64,000 bases of DNA, taken from contig NZ_QQAY01000005.1 of assembly GCF_003350505.1 (NCBI RefSeq), positions 117,043 through 181,042 of the forward strand, read 5' to 3'. The notes beneath the pieces are model-generated. The model worked only from the letters and a program-made list of their open reading frames with translations. It was not told the DNA's origin and searched no databases. The position numbers and the translations under genes were made by a program. Positions 43,833-52,900 of the stretch are shown here, one piece after another; the stretch's first letter is position 1, and each line of letters opens with the position of its first letter. Origin of the DNA: Falsibacillus pallidus. GTDB lineage: Bacteria > Bacillota > Bacilli > Bacillales > DSM-25281.

Positions 43833-44756
43833 TTATTTATAGACCCTCTCTTGGGTCGTACGGGCAGCTGCCGGTTGATGTTTTTGTTCTGATGGAACGG
43901 AAGCAGGCTGCATTAAAGCTTTTTTCTTTTCTATAAAATCGGATAACGGCATAGGCGCAGGGAGATTATCCAAAATGCCCTTAGGCAATTCTTTTCCCGG
44001 AGTAAAGATTGATAGAAATGCATTCGCCATGGCCAAATATCCTTTTGGAGTTGGGTGGACATCTTCCGGATTTGGCACCAGCTCTTTCGCGTCGAGTCCA
44101 AACCCCTGAGAAACAGGAACAAAGAAAGCTCCGTGTTTTTCCGCTGCCTCCTGCAGGATGTCATTGAGAATATCCAGTTCCTCTCCGATTCCTTTTTTAT
44201 GGCTGTTCAATATATGTGGGTAGGGAAAATAATACCCCATCACTGCGATTTGAGCCCTCGGATTCAGTTGGCGGATGAGTGTTAAAATCTTTTCCTCATT
44301 AAGGCGAACCTGATTCAGGGCAAAATTGGCTTGCAGCTGTTCATAGCTGACCGTTAAATGACCGGGATCACTCCTTACGACTTGCAGCAGGTCATTAGCG
44401 CCCGCAGAAAGGGTGATTATATCTGCACGTGAAACCGCTAGCTGCACTTCTTTTTGCTGCAGCAAATCAAGGACTTGCCCTGACGTATATCCAGGAATGG
44501 CAAAGTCTTTGGAAAATCCCGCAATCCGGTCGTCACTTTTCAATGCAAGGGCAATCATATCTGCATAGCCAGGGCCAATCCCATTATAAGGCGTCATCCC
44601 CGCTGCCAAGGAGTCGCCTAATGCCAAATAGGTTTCCTGAGCCCCATATGCCTTCTTTGCATGGGTATCATCAAAGAGAGTGAAAAGATTGAATAAAATG
44701 ATGAAGATAATCGCGACAGCCGTTCTTTGTATGTATTTATTCAAGCGTCCATTCAT
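43833..44756 (-). CDS. exported SGNH/GDSL-family hydrolase
   Basis: A 307-residue esterase/lipase-type protein. The N-terminal hydrophobic segment (RTAVAIIFIILFNLFTLF) works as a signal or anchor. SGNH blocks are ALGDSLAAG (nucleophile Ser, about 47), SAGANDLLQV (Asn) and EDVHPTPKGY (catalytic Asp/His near 253). A disordered Pro/Gln/Ala-rich tail follows. The substrate could be a cell-wall ester or lipid. MITE copy 4 lies 66 bp upstream of the start. Confidence 0.88.
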   Translation of the reverse strand: MNGRLNKYIQRTAVAIIFIILFNLFTLFDDTHAKKAYGAQETYLALGDSLAAGMTPYNGIGPGYADMIALALKSDDRIAGFSKDFAIPGYTSGQVLDLLQQKEVQLAVSRADIITLSAGANDLLQVVRSDPGHLTVSYEQLQANFALNQVRLNEEKILTLIRQLNPRAQIAVMGYYFPYPHILNSHKKGIGEELDILNDILQEAAEKHGAFFVPVSQGFGLDAKELVPNPEDVHPTPKGYLAMANAFLSIFTPGKELPKGILDNLPAPMPLSDFIEKKKALMQPASVPSEQKHQPAAARTTQERVYK

Positions 44757-44829
44757 CTCCTTGACTGATAATAAAAATTCTCATTCAAATTATACATTCC
44801 CTTTTTCCTGAATTCCAATTTTAACATAA

Positions 44830-44994
44830 GGCTCTTTCTCAAAGCTTATTGCTTTAGCCTTAAAACAGGATAACTTATGCAATCTATTCAGGGAATTTAG
44901 CTAGAGCCTGGATACTCCATTTCAAAGGCAAAACAGGTATTTGTACGTTAAAATCGGCATTAAGATTTTAACAACAATATTTTCGGATACAGCC
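44830..44994 (+). mobile_element. ISL3-like MITE, copy 4 (165 bp)
   Basis: Slightly shorter copy from GGCTCTTTCTC to GGATACAGCC, with perfect 8-bp target duplications TAACATAA at 44822-44829 and 44995-45002. It lies between the alanine-symporter terminator and the SGNH gene. Confidence 0.9.
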
Positions 44995-45000
44995 TAACAT

Positions 45001-45035
45001 AAAAACAGCAGCACCCTTTTACGGATGCCGCTGTT
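45001..45035 (-). terminator. terminator of the alanine/glutamine symporter gene
   Basis: On the minus strand, AACAGCGGCATCC pairs with GGGTGCTGCTGTT, followed by TTTT. The T-tail overlaps the MITE's target duplication. Confidence 0.78.
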
Positions 45036-45047
45036 CCTGGTGCTGCG

Positions 45048-46502
45048 TTATGAGACTTTTTCATCTTCCACTTTGTATTCTGTTTCCCAATACTCAGCGT
45101 TTTTAATTCCGAGCTTCTTAGAATTGAAGACCGGATCGAGCCCCTGCTTCTTCTGCTGCTCGTAGTCCTTCAAAGCCTTCATCGCCGGCTTGTAAAGAAT
45201 GACAATGGCGATCATATTCAGCCAGACCATGACGCCTAGTCCGATGTCCCCCAATGCCCACGCGAGTTTGGCTGTCTTGACTGCCCCATAGAAAGTAGCA
45301 GCAAGAAGGACAATTTTCAGCACCAGAGTAGCCCATTTATTATTCTTGCCCCCAAATAGGTAAGCAACATTTGTTTCTGCAATATAGTAATAAGCCATAA
45401 TGGTCGTGAATGCAAAGAAGAATAATGCAACGGCGACCATTCCAGCGCCAAATCCAGGAATCACGCTTTCAATCGCTGCCTGTGTATATCCAGGTCCAGC
45501 TTCCACACCCGGAAGGTTTTGAACGATAAACGATTTATCCGCTGCCTGCGTGTTGTACATGCCTGTAAAAAGAATCATGAAGGCTGTAGCTGAACAAACC
45601 AACAAGGTATCAATATAGACGGAGAACGCCTGAACAAGTCCTTGTTTGGCTGGATGGGATACCTCTGCAGCCGCTGCCGCATGTGGACCGGTTCCCTGTC
45701 CCGCTTCATTTGAATAGATCCCACGTTTTACTCCCCAAGAAATCGCCATCCCTATGATTCCACCAAATGCTTGGTCTGCCCCAAATGCGCTTTTGAAAAT
45801 AAGGGCAATGACTCCCGGAAGCTGTGAAATATTCATAGCAACAATGATCAATGATACTAATACGTAGCCTACCGCCATGAAAGGAACGACATATTGTGCT
45901 ACATTGGCAATCCGTTTGATACCACCAAAAATAATAACCGCCAATAAGATGACTAGTCCAATACCTGTGATTGTTGGACTGATACCAAACGCATTATCAA
46001 GGCCGATGGCAATCGAATTCGATTGAACTCCCGGCATCAGCATACTCATCGCAATAACTGCTGCGATTGAAAAAAGCACCGCATACCACTTGATCCCTAT
46101 CCCTTTTTCAATGTAATAGGCTGGCCCGCCGCGGTATTGCCCATCCAGTTTCACTTTATAAATTTGGGCAAGCGTGGATTCCACGAATGCACTCCCTGCT
46201 CCGATGAAGGCAATGGCCCACATCCAAAACACAGCACCCGGCCCCCCAAAAGCGATCGCAGTCGCAGTACCGGCAATATTCCCCGTCCCTACTCGTCCAG
46301 AAAGCGCAACAGCCAATGCCTGGAAGGATGAGACGCCGGCTTCAGAGCTTTTACCCTGGAACATCAGCATGACCATATCTTTAATGTGCCTTACTTGCAA
46401 AAAGCGCGTCATCAATGAAAAAACAAGTCCAATTCCCAGGCACAGATAAATCATTGGCGAGCTCCAGAGCCACCCGCTTAAATTGTTAATAAATGTTTCC
46501 AA
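45048..46502 (-). CDS. sodium:alanine/glutamine symporter (AGCS family, AlsT-like)
   Basis: A 484-residue transporter with about eleven helices and the family signature GRVGTGNIAGTATAIAFGGPG region at about 70-90, plus GVKRGIYSNEAGQGTGPHAAAA near 260. Members import Ala, Gly or Gln with Na+. Start is TTG at 46502 behind AAAGGGGG. An upstream TGTTATATTTT at 46533 resembles half of a TnrA/GlnR box, which would fit nitrogen control as reported for alsT, but the other half is poor. Confidence 0.92.
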   Translation of the reverse strand: METFINNLSGWLWSSPMIYLCLGIGLVFSLMTRFLQVRHIKDMVMLMFQGKSSEAGVSSFQALAVALSGRVGTGNIAGTATAIAFGGPGAVFWMWAIAFIGAGSAFVESTLAQIYKVKLDGQYRGGPAYYIEKGIGIKWYAVLFSIAAVIAMSMLMPGVQSNSIAIGLDNAFGISPTITGIGLVILLAVIIFGGIKRIANVAQYVVPFMAVGYVLVSLIIVAMNISQLPGVIALIFKSAFGADQAFGGIIGMAISWGVKRGIYSNEAGQGTGPHAAAAAEVSHPAKQGLVQAFSVYIDTLLVCSATAFMILFTGMYNTQAADKSFIVQNLPGVEAGPGYTQAAIESVIPGFGAGMVAVALFFFAFTTIMAYYYIAETNVAYLFGGKNNKWATLVLKIVLLAATFYGAVKTAKLAWALGDIGLGVMVWLNMIAIVILYKPAMKALKDYEQQKKQGLDPVFNSKKLGIKNAEYWETEYKVEDEKVS

Positions 46503-46627
46503 ATGATTTCCCCCTTTTAATAACTGAAAATTTGTTATATTTTAAATTATACATAAAATGTTCACATTTTGTAGAACAAATTCCTTCCAAACGCAAAATG
46601 GTTCTATTTTCCTTCAGAATTCGGTCA

Positions 46628-46665
46628 ATAAAAAAGGCCCCGGCTGACCAGATAAATCTTGGTCC
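46628..46665 (-). terminator. terminator of the coat-like gene
   Basis: On the minus strand GGACCA pairs with TGGTC, extended by GGCTG/CAGCC, then GGGGCC and six T residues. Confidence 0.65.
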
Positions 46666-46687
46666 GCACCAGCCCATTTTGTTTTTT

Positions 46688-47107
46688 CTATCCTTGCATA
46701 TATCCCATTTGGCTTCCGTACCACGGATTTTGTCCTCCGTGCCATTGGGTCTGCCCTGGAGCACTCCCCCATTGTCCGCCAGGCTGCGCCCATTGTCCTT
46801 GGTGTCCCCACTGGCTTTGCTGTCCCCATCCCCATGGCGAATTCCCTTGATGCTGCTGCCAGGGCTGCTGTTGATGCCATTGATGATGTTGAGTAGAATG
46901 GTGGCTGCCCCAATTATCGTTTGATTCCTGCCATGGCCCATGGTGACACCACTGTCCTCCATGCTGGCCCCAATGATCATGCATTTTCCACGAACTTGGC
47001 GCTAATGGAGCATACTGATGGCTTTGGCCACCCCAGCTTCCACCCTGCCCCGCAGGCATTCTTCCATCAAATAAATACGGTTGATCCCAACCGAAGAATG
47101 AGTTCAT
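46688..47107 (-). CDS. His/Gln/Trp/Gly-rich protein, probable spore coat component
   Basis: A 139-residue low-complexity protein, starting MNSFFGWDQPYLFDG, then dominated by His, Gln, Trp, Gly and Pro (WGQHGGQWCHHGP, QWHQQQPWQQHQGN) with one Cys. No known enzyme fold. Composition and the near-consensus sigma-K promoter upstream suggest a mother-cell coat or crust protein, but I cannot name a family. The ATG at 47107 sits behind GGGGAGG, so the gene is real; a longer reading lacks a ribosome site. Confidence 0.65.
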   Translation of the reverse strand: MNSFFGWDQPYLFDGRMPAGQGGSWGGQSHQYAPLAPSSWKMHDHWGQHGGQWCHHGPWQESNDNWGSHHSTQHHQWHQQQPWQQHQGNSPWGWGQQSQWGHQGQWAQPGGQWGSAPGQTQWHGGQNPWYGSQMGYMQG

Positions 47108-47143
47108 ATCGATTTCCTCCCCATCGTTTTTATAAGGCTTTAA

Positions 47144-47173
47144 CAACATATGAAAATTGCTTAGGCGGGGTGC
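47144..47173 (-). promoter_or_regulatory. possible sigma-K promoter of the coat-like gene
   Basis: Minus strand: GCAC at 47173-47170, a 17-bp spacer, then CATATGTTG (47152-47144), compared with the sigma-K pattern AC-N16-17-CATAnnnTA. It lies about 37 bp upstream of the start codon. Confidence 0.45.
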
Positions 47174-47205
47174 AAGTGCATAAGAATGTTGAATTGAACA
47201 AAAAA

Positions 47206-47241
47206 AGAGACCACCCTCTCAATCTTGAGAAAATGGTCTCT
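47206..47241 (-). terminator. terminator after yfiC
   Basis: AGAGACCA pairs with TGGTCTCT, with a nested CTCTCAA/TTGAGA stem and a T-run on the minus strand. Confidence 0.82.
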
Positions 47242-47280
47242 CTTAAAATAAGAAACTCGCTTACATAAGAGGCCGTCCTA

Positions 47281-49104
47281 TCACATCGCCCCATTCTGAA
47301 GCTGATTTTGGAATAGTTCGGCGTAGAAGCCGTTTTGATTCAGCAATTCCTGGTGAGAACCTCTTTCGATGATGCTGCCATCGGAAAGAACGAAAATCTG
47401 GTCCGCTTTCTGGATGGTATTCAAGCGGTGGGCAATGACTACGCTCGTCCTGCCTTTCATCAGACGCTGAAGGGCTTCCTGGATTTTTACCTCTGTAATG
47501 GTATCGATGCTGCTTGTCGCCTCATCCAATATTAGGAGAGTCGGATCAGCAAGCAATGCCCTGGCAATGGAGAGCAGCTGCTTCTGCCCCTGGCTGATTC
47601 CGCTGCCGTCCTGCTTCAATACCGTATTGTATTTTTGCGGAAGCTTCATGATGAAGGTATGGGCATTCGCCAATTTTGCCGACTCGATTACTTCTTCATC
47701 GGATGCATCAAGTTTGCCATATCGTATGTTCTCCATGATCGTCCCTTCAAATAGGAACGAATCCTGCAGGACAAATCCCATGTTTTCACGCAGGGAAGCA
47801 CGCGTCATGGTGTGGATTTCATGCCCATCGATCAATATCTGTCCGCTGTCCGCTTGATAAAAACGGGATAATAGATTGATGATCGTCGTTTTCCCCGCTC
47901 CGGTAGGCCCTACAAATGCAACCGTTTCTCCGGGGGAAACATGGAATGTGATGTTTTCGACTGTTTTATTTCCTTTTTCATAAGAGAATGTGACATCCTT
48001 GAAGGCAATTTCCCCTTTTTTGATCGGGAGATACGACGCCTCTCCTTCATCCGATTCCTCTTCTTCTTCATCAAGAATCTCAAACACACGCTCAGCCCCG
48101 GCTACTGCAGATAACAAGGTATTGAACTGATTCGCTAGATCATTGAGGGGTCTGGTAAACTGCCTTGCGTATTCCGCGAACACCACAATGGCACCGATTG
48201 AGATGCTTCCCTTCAAGGCAAAGATCCCCCCGATTCCGGCAATGATGGCAAAGCTGAGGTTGTTCAGCATGTTCATCAGTTTCGGAATAAAGCCGGAGTA
48301 AGTCTGTGCCCAGTAGCCTGACTTCTTAAGCTTCTCATTTTTCACCATGAAGTCGGCAATCATTTTCTTTTCCTGTGAAAACGTCTTGACGATCCGCTGG
48401 CCGGAAATGGTCTCTTCAATGAACCCATTCAATTCACCAAGGTTTCGCTGCTGTTCTTTGAAAAGCTTCCCGGTCCTGTTTGTGATCCACTTCATCCCAA
48501 GCACCATCAATGGGACGATGATCAATGTGCAAAGCGTCAACAGCGGGCTTATCCAAAGCATGACGATGATGGTTCCCGCCAACGTCAGCACACTCGAAAA
48601 TACTTGGATAACGGAGCTGTTCAAGGTTTGGCTGACATTCTCGATGTCATTTGTGACGCGGCTCATGAGCTCCCCGTGCTGCCTTTTATCAAAGAATGGG
48701 ATCGGAAGTTCATGCAAATGCCTGAAAAGCTGCTTTCTCATGGTATTGACCGTTTTTTGTGCAATGCCGATCATCCAGTAGTTTTGGTACCAAACAGCGA
48801 TGGAATAAAAAACATACACTAGAAATAGCCCGGAAAGGAGCAAGGTCAAGCCTTCCGTTTTCTTCGGGACGATATTGTGGTCGATGATTTTTCCGATTAA
48901 ATAGGGGCCAAGCAAGCCAAGGATAGAACTCGCGACAACCATTAGCAGGACCAAAGCAAGGAGGCCCTTATTGTCTGCCAGATAGCTCCAGATCCTGAAT
49001 ACGGTGCTTTTCCAATCCTTTAGCTTTACCTTATTTTTAGGGAATCCGTGGGGATGCCCTCGTCTTACTGCGCCGCCCATGGGCTGATTAGGAGGTCTGG
49101 ACAT
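47281..49104 (-). CDS. yfiC: ABC exporter half-transporter, subunit 2 (YfiC-like)
   Basis: A 607-residue type-I exporter half: six helices (about 35-330), then an ATPase domain. Walker A GPTGAGKTT is near 405, the signature is the altered ISQGQKQLLSIARAL, and Walker B LLILDEATSSID keeps its catalytic Glu. It pairs with the preceding subunit (49088-50827), overlapping it by 17 bp. B. subtilis YfiBC (573/604 aa) is the model; substrates are drugs or unknown. Confidence 0.9.
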   Translation of the reverse strand: MSRPPNQPMGGAVRRGHPHGFPKNKVKLKDWKSTVFRIWSYLADNKGLLALVLLMVVASSILGLLGPYLIGKIIDHNIVPKKTEGLTLLLSGLFLVYVFYSIAVWYQNYWMIGIAQKTVNTMRKQLFRHLHELPIPFFDKRQHGELMSRVTNDIENVSQTLNSSVIQVFSSVLTLAGTIIVMLWISPLLTLCTLIIVPLMVLGMKWITNRTGKLFKEQQRNLGELNGFIEETISGQRIVKTFSQEKKMIADFMVKNEKLKKSGYWAQTYSGFIPKLMNMLNNLSFAIIAGIGGIFALKGSISIGAIVVFAEYARQFTRPLNDLANQFNTLLSAVAGAERVFEILDEEEEESDEGEASYLPIKKGEIAFKDVTFSYEKGNKTVENITFHVSPGETVAFVGPTGAGKTTIINLLSRFYQADSGQILIDGHEIHTMTRASLRENMGFVLQDSFLFEGTIMENIRYGKLDASDEEVIESAKLANAHTFIMKLPQKYNTVLKQDGSGISQGQKQLLSIARALLADPTLLILDEATSSIDTITEVKIQEALQRLMKGRTSVVIAHRLNTIQKADQIFVLSDGSIIERGSHQELLNQNGFYAELFQNQLQNGAM

Positions 49105-50827
49105 TCTTCAAGCTCTCCTCTCCAAACTGTGATGCAAAAATTTGCTGATACAAGCGGGATGTTTCTATTAATTCCTCATGCGTCCCTTTACCAATCACTT
49201 TGCCGTCTTCCAAAAGGAGGATGATATCGGATTGAAGGGCCGTACTGATTTTTTGTGTAATGATCAGAGTGGTGCAGGAATATTTTTTCAGCGCCTTAAG
49301 CAGGTTTGCTTCCGTTTTCAAATCAAGTGCGCTCGTACTGTCATCAAGCATCAGAATCTTCGGCTTTCTGACAAGTGCTCGGGCGATGGATAAGCGCTGC
49401 TTCTGGCCGCCTGACAAATTCACCCCGCGCTGCCCCAATACCGTGTCATATTGGTTCGGGAGCTTCATGATCGTGTCATGGATCTGAGCATCCTTTGCTG
49501 CGCTGCAGATTTCCTCTTCCCCGGCGTTTTCTTTCCCCCAGGCAATGTTATCAGCCACTGTACCAGAAAAAAGCAGTGCTTCCTGCGGTACGAATCCGAT
49601 TTGCTTCCGCAGCTCTTCAATCTTCATTTTTTCAACGCATCTGCCATCAATCAGGACAGTCCCGCCAGTTGTATCATACAACCGCGGAACAAGTTGAAAG
49701 AGCGATGATTTCCCTGATCCGGTCGAGCCAAGGATGGCCATCCTCTGCCCAGGTTCGACAGTGAAAGTGACATCCTCCAATACGTCCTCGTCTGTACCGG
49801 GATATTTGAAGAAGACATGGTCAAACTCAATTTTGCCAGATGTAATGGCCGATGACTCATGCAATTCTTCTGATTCAGTCAAATCGATTTCTGTTTCCAT
49901 GACTTCCTTGATCCTGTGTGTTGAAGCCTGGGCACGGGAGAAGTTCATGATGATGAAAGTGAACATGGAGATCGCAGCTGAAACCCTTGTCGCATAATTG
50001 ACTACAGCCACAACATCCCCTGCGGATGCACTGCCGGATTCGATCCCTCTTCCGCCCAGCCACAATATAAGGATGATGCTGACATTCATGACCAGCACAA
50101 GTACAGGAAGGGTTACTTCGATCAATCGATAGGCATAAATCGTTTTATCCCTTAATTCTTCATTCGCTCCTGTAAAGCGATTGACCTCGTGCTTCTTTTT
50201 CAAAAAAGCCCGGATCAAGCGAATGCCGATAAGATTTTCCCTCATCACTAGGTTTACATGGTCAAGCCTTTGCTGAACACCTCTGAATAAGGAGCCTGCT
50301 TTTCGCATCATCCAAATAAGAAAAAGTGTCAGGGCCGGTATAACAATCACAAGGATCAATGCGAGATTCACATTGACCGTCAAAGCCATTATGGCTCCTC
50401 CAAGTACGAGAAGCGGCGCTCTCATCATGATCCTTAAACTTGCAAACACGGTTTGCTGCAGCTGTGTCACATCATTGGTCATCCTCGTTATCAGCGAAGA
50501 TGTTGGAAACCGATTAAAGTTTGCAAAGGAAAACGCTTGGATCTTTGAAAATACACTTTGGCGGATATCATAGCCAAAACTCTGGCTGACATGGCTTGAG
50601 AAAAAGGAATTCATGATCCCGGAAAGAAAGCCGATAAGCGAGAGTCCAACCATGACTCCCCCCCATTTCAAGATAATCGGAAAATCCTTTTGGAGAATTC
50701 CCTCATCGATGATTTTCGCCATGAATATCGGATGCCAAAGTTCAGCCACCAGTTCCAGAAGCATGAATAATAGTGCAAAGCCGGCAGAAATCCGATAAGG
50801 TTTTATATATGTCCTGATTTTAAACAT
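49088..50827 (-). CDS. yfiB: ABC exporter half-transporter, subunit 1 (YfiB-like)
   Basis: A 579-residue half-transporter with six helices and an ATPase domain: Walker A GSTGSGKSS near 365, intact signature LSGGQKQRLSIARAL, but Walker B ends LMLDDSTSALD, with Asp in place of the catalytic Glu. Together with the altered signature in the partner, this shows an asymmetric heterodimer with one weak ATP site. The ATG at 50827 follows GGAGG; the longer in-frame N-terminus is not used. First gene of the pair. Confidence 0.9.
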   Translation of the reverse strand: MFKIRTYIKPYRISAGFALLFMLLELVAELWHPIFMAKIIDEGILQKDFPIILKWGGVMVGLSLIGFLSGIMNSFFSSHVSQSFGYDIRQSVFSKIQAFSFANFNRFPTSSLITRMTNDVTQLQQTVFASLRIMMRAPLLVLGGAIMALTVNVNLALILVIVIPALTLFLIWMMRKAGSLFRGVQQRLDHVNLVMRENLIGIRLIRAFLKKKHEVNRFTGANEELRDKTIYAYRLIEVTLPVLVLVMNVSIILILWLGGRGIESGSASAGDVVAVVNYATRVSAAISMFTFIIMNFSRAQASTHRIKEVMETEIDLTESEELHESSAITSGKIEFDHVFFKYPGTDEDVLEDVTFTVEPGQRMAILGSTGSGKSSLFQLVPRLYDTTGGTVLIDGRCVEKMKIEELRKQIGFVPQEALLFSGTVADNIAWGKENAGEEEICSAAKDAQIHDTIMKLPNQYDTVLGQRGVNLSGGQKQRLSIARALVRKPKILMLDDSTSALDLKTEANLLKALKKYSCTTLIITQKISTALQSDIILLLEDGKVIGKGTHEELIETSRLYQQIFASQFGEESLKNVQTS

Positions 50828-50993
50828 GTCATTTCCTCCACGCATATGTATGAACCTCCTCTCCTTTATGAAAGGAACTGAAGTCACTAAATATCTCGAA
50901 TTAAAGCTTTCAGTTAAACTAACCAACATCTTTCTTCATCATATACTTTTTTGATTACTTTGAGAATTCATTTACATGAAATTTCGCATAAAA

Positions 50994-51022
50994 AAGAAGC
51001 CTGCCGACTAACGGCAAAGCTT
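50994..51022 (-). terminator. terminator after the threonine/serine exporter genes
   Basis: GAAGC...TGCCG pairs with CGGCA...GCTTC, followed on the minus strand by six T residues. Confidence 0.78.
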
Positions 51023-51462
51023 CATCTTTTGACGCCCAATTTCGATTTACGGATGATCTGGTTGATCACTTCCGAGAAGACCAAGCCCATCGCGATGGAA
51101 CCCGAGATCATGAATGCCCTGGCTGCCAGGTTGATGGCTGAATTGTAGTCGTTCTCGACGAAGTTCCTCATCGCATCGTAGGCCATTCCGCCAGGGACAA
51201 GGGGAATGATGCCGCCGACGGTGAAAATGATTATCGGAGTTTTATACAGCTTGGCAAAGAATTGGCTGATGACCGCGACAATAAACGATGCCAGGACAGT
51301 CGCCAGTACCATTTCCATGCCGGCATCCGTCAATAGGATATAGCTGATCCATCCGATCATCCCGACGATCCCGCACTTCAGGATCGACTCTTTTGGGACA
51401 TTAAATAAGATACCGAATCCAGCAGAAGAGATAAAACTTGTTATCAGCTGTTCAACGAGCAT
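51022..51462 (-). CDS. threonine/serine exporter, small subunit (ThrE_2/DUF3815, YjjB-like)
   Basis: A 146-residue membrane protein with four or five helices and the family segment GGIIPLVPGGMAYDAMRNF. It corresponds to the C-terminal half of single-chain ThrE exporters; here it is a separate gene 14 bp behind the large subunit, with GGGAGTG ahead of its ATG. The pair probably exports threonine, serine or small dicarboxylates; direct evidence for the substrate is not in the sequence. Confidence 0.88.
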   Translation of the reverse strand: MLVEQLITSFISSAGFGILFNVPKESILKCGIVGMIGWISYILLTDAGMEMVLATVLASFIVAVISQFFAKLYKTPIIIFTVGGIIPLVPGGMAYDAMRNFVENDYNSAINLAARAFMISGSIAMGLVFSEVINQIIRKSKLGVKR

Positions 51463-51476
51463 AGTTTGTTCACTCC

Positions 51477-52232
51477 CTATAAAAAAGTCAATACGACTGC
51501 AATTCCTGAACCGATGGCAAAAGCCGTCAGAAATGCTTCCGCCCCTTTTGAGAGTCCCGACAACAGGTGTCCTGCCATCAGATCCCGGACCGCATTCGTA
51601 ATCAAAAGACCCGGTACCAAGGGCATGACCGAACCGATGATGATTTTATCCAACTCATATCCGGCCCCTGTATCCACAAAGAAATAGGATATTAAGCCAA
51701 TAATGATCGATGCTAAAAATTCAGCAAAGAACTTAATGGGGACAAGCTTGTGGAAGTACACCAAGGCAAAAAACCCGATTCCCCCTGCAAGCATAGCAGC
51801 CAGGAAATCATGCCAAACTCCTTGAAACATGATCAGGAAACAGCCGCTTGAAATAGAGGCAGCCAAAATTTGTGTAAAAAATGAAAAGGATAGATTGGAC
51901 TTTTCAACATCTTTCAAAAGCTCATAGGCCTCATCCAAGCTGACATCCCCGCCGCTTATTTTCCGTGAAATCCGATTCACCATTGTGACTTTCTTTAAGT
52001 CCGTTGTTCGATCGGAAATCCGGATAAGCTTTGTCTTTGTCGGTTCAGATGTTTCAATGGAAAAAATGATCCCAGTTGGCGTGACAAAGCTGTGTGATTG
52101 AGATATGCCATAGGATGCAGCAATCCTCATCATTGTATCCTCTACGCGATACGTTTCTGCGCCGCTCTCGAGCAGGATCTTTCCGGCCAGGAGACAGACT
52201 TCCATAATGTCATATTTTATCTGTTGTTCCAT
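51477..52232 (-). CDS. threonine/serine exporter, large subunit (ThrE_1/DUF1212, YjjP-like)
   Basis: A 251-residue protein. The soluble N-terminal part contains the conserved GKILLESGAETYRVEDTM and SHSFVTPTGIIFSI; the C-terminal part has about five helices with GSVMPLVPGLLITNAVRDL. This is the N-terminal half of a split ThrE transporter and needs the partner gene immediately downstream. GGAGAG precedes the ATG at 52232. Confidence 0.9.
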   Translation of the reverse strand: MEQQIKYDIMEVCLLAGKILLESGAETYRVEDTMMRIAASYGISQSHSFVTPTGIIFSIETSEPTKTKLIRISDRTTDLKKVTMVNRISRKISGGDVSLDEAYELLKDVEKSNLSFSFFTQILAASISSGCFLIMFQGVWHDFLAAMLAGGIGFFALVYFHKLVPIKFFAEFLASIIIGLISYFFVDTGAGYELDKIIIGSVMPLVPGLLITNAVRDLMAGHLLSGLSKGAEAFLTAFAIGSGIAVVLTFL

Positions 52233-52354
52233 TCACATCTCTCCATCATGTCGTTCATTATCTTAACAGTTTAAAACATTAAAAACGAGAGGGCAATTTT
52301 CTTTTGAAAAAAGGGGTGGCGTACGCTAGGGGGCGGCAGTTTATGTGGTGCATT

Positions 52355-52374
52355 ATCACGCCCCAGTTTTTGTC
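52355..52374. repeat. companion motif of array C
   Basis: TCACGCCCCAGTTTTTGTCG, one base different from the motifs at 42504 and 63759, about 95 bp to the left of array C. Confidence 0.75.
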
Positions 52375-52406
52375 GGACTATGTCGGTTGAGAGGAGTTTC
52401 TATACC

Positions 52407-52466
52407 GAGGTTTTGCCACTTGAACTCAGGAGGTTTTGCCACTTGAACTCAGGAGGTTTTGCCACT
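52407..52466. repeat. 23-bp tandem repeat, 2.6 copies
   Basis: Identical 23-bp units (GAGGTTTTGCCACTTG...) at 52407-52429 and 52430-52452, then 14 bases of a third that run straight into the first GCGCATA core of array C. Confidence 0.95.
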
Positions 52467-52467
52467 C

Positions 52468-52593
52468 GCGCATAAGAAGTCTGTTTTGGCGCATAGCCTT
52501 TCCTGACCGGCGCATAGGAGCCGACGTTTCGCGCATAGGCAATGAAATTCAGCGCAAAGGCCAGCATTTCTCGCGCAAAGACCCTCAGAATGA
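52468..52593. repeat. 21-bp GCGCATA array C, 6 units
   Basis: Cores begin at 52468, 52489, 52510, 52531, 52552 and 52573, all 21 bp apart. The last two cores read GCGCAAA. Confidence 0.9.
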
Positions 52594-52862
52594 CTGTAAT
52601 CCACCATGATTTTCGTGCTATTCCCCTCATTTTGACTTACCAAGGGAGATTCTTTCCCACTTCCAACCTTATTTTGGCCCTCTCGCCCCCCTTTGGAGAG
52701 CAATTTTTCCCCATTGCAGCCCCATTCTGTCCATCCAGCACCCTCGCAGATTCTTATCGCCATCACAGTAACTTCAATGGGCCCCTCCTGCACTACCTAA
52801 AGGGCATTTCTCCACTGCCGCCATCTCATTTTGCCCCCATCACCACCATTAAGCAAGCCACA

Positions 52863-52897
52863 TAAAAGGGGTACAGACAAAGTCCATACCCCTTTAC
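52863..52897 (-). terminator. terminator of yhgE
   Basis: AAAGGGGTA pairs with TACCCCTTT around a 13-nt loop, just behind the yhgE stop. Confidence 0.75.
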
Positions 52898-52900
52898 ATA

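Larger units (their letters stand above)
52233..52900. other. 668-bp gene-free interval with companion motif, tandem repeat and array C
   Basis: From left: thrE promoter region, companion motif (52355), 23-bp tandem repeat (52407), array C (52468), about 270 bp of C-rich sequence without a credible gene, and the yhgE terminator. Confidence 0.7.

Noticed and set aside
46493..46980. ORFs on both strands overlapping the coat-like gene
   Set aside because: The low-complexity CA/TG-rich sequence stays open in several frames; only the frame starting at 47107 has a proper ribosome site and promoter.
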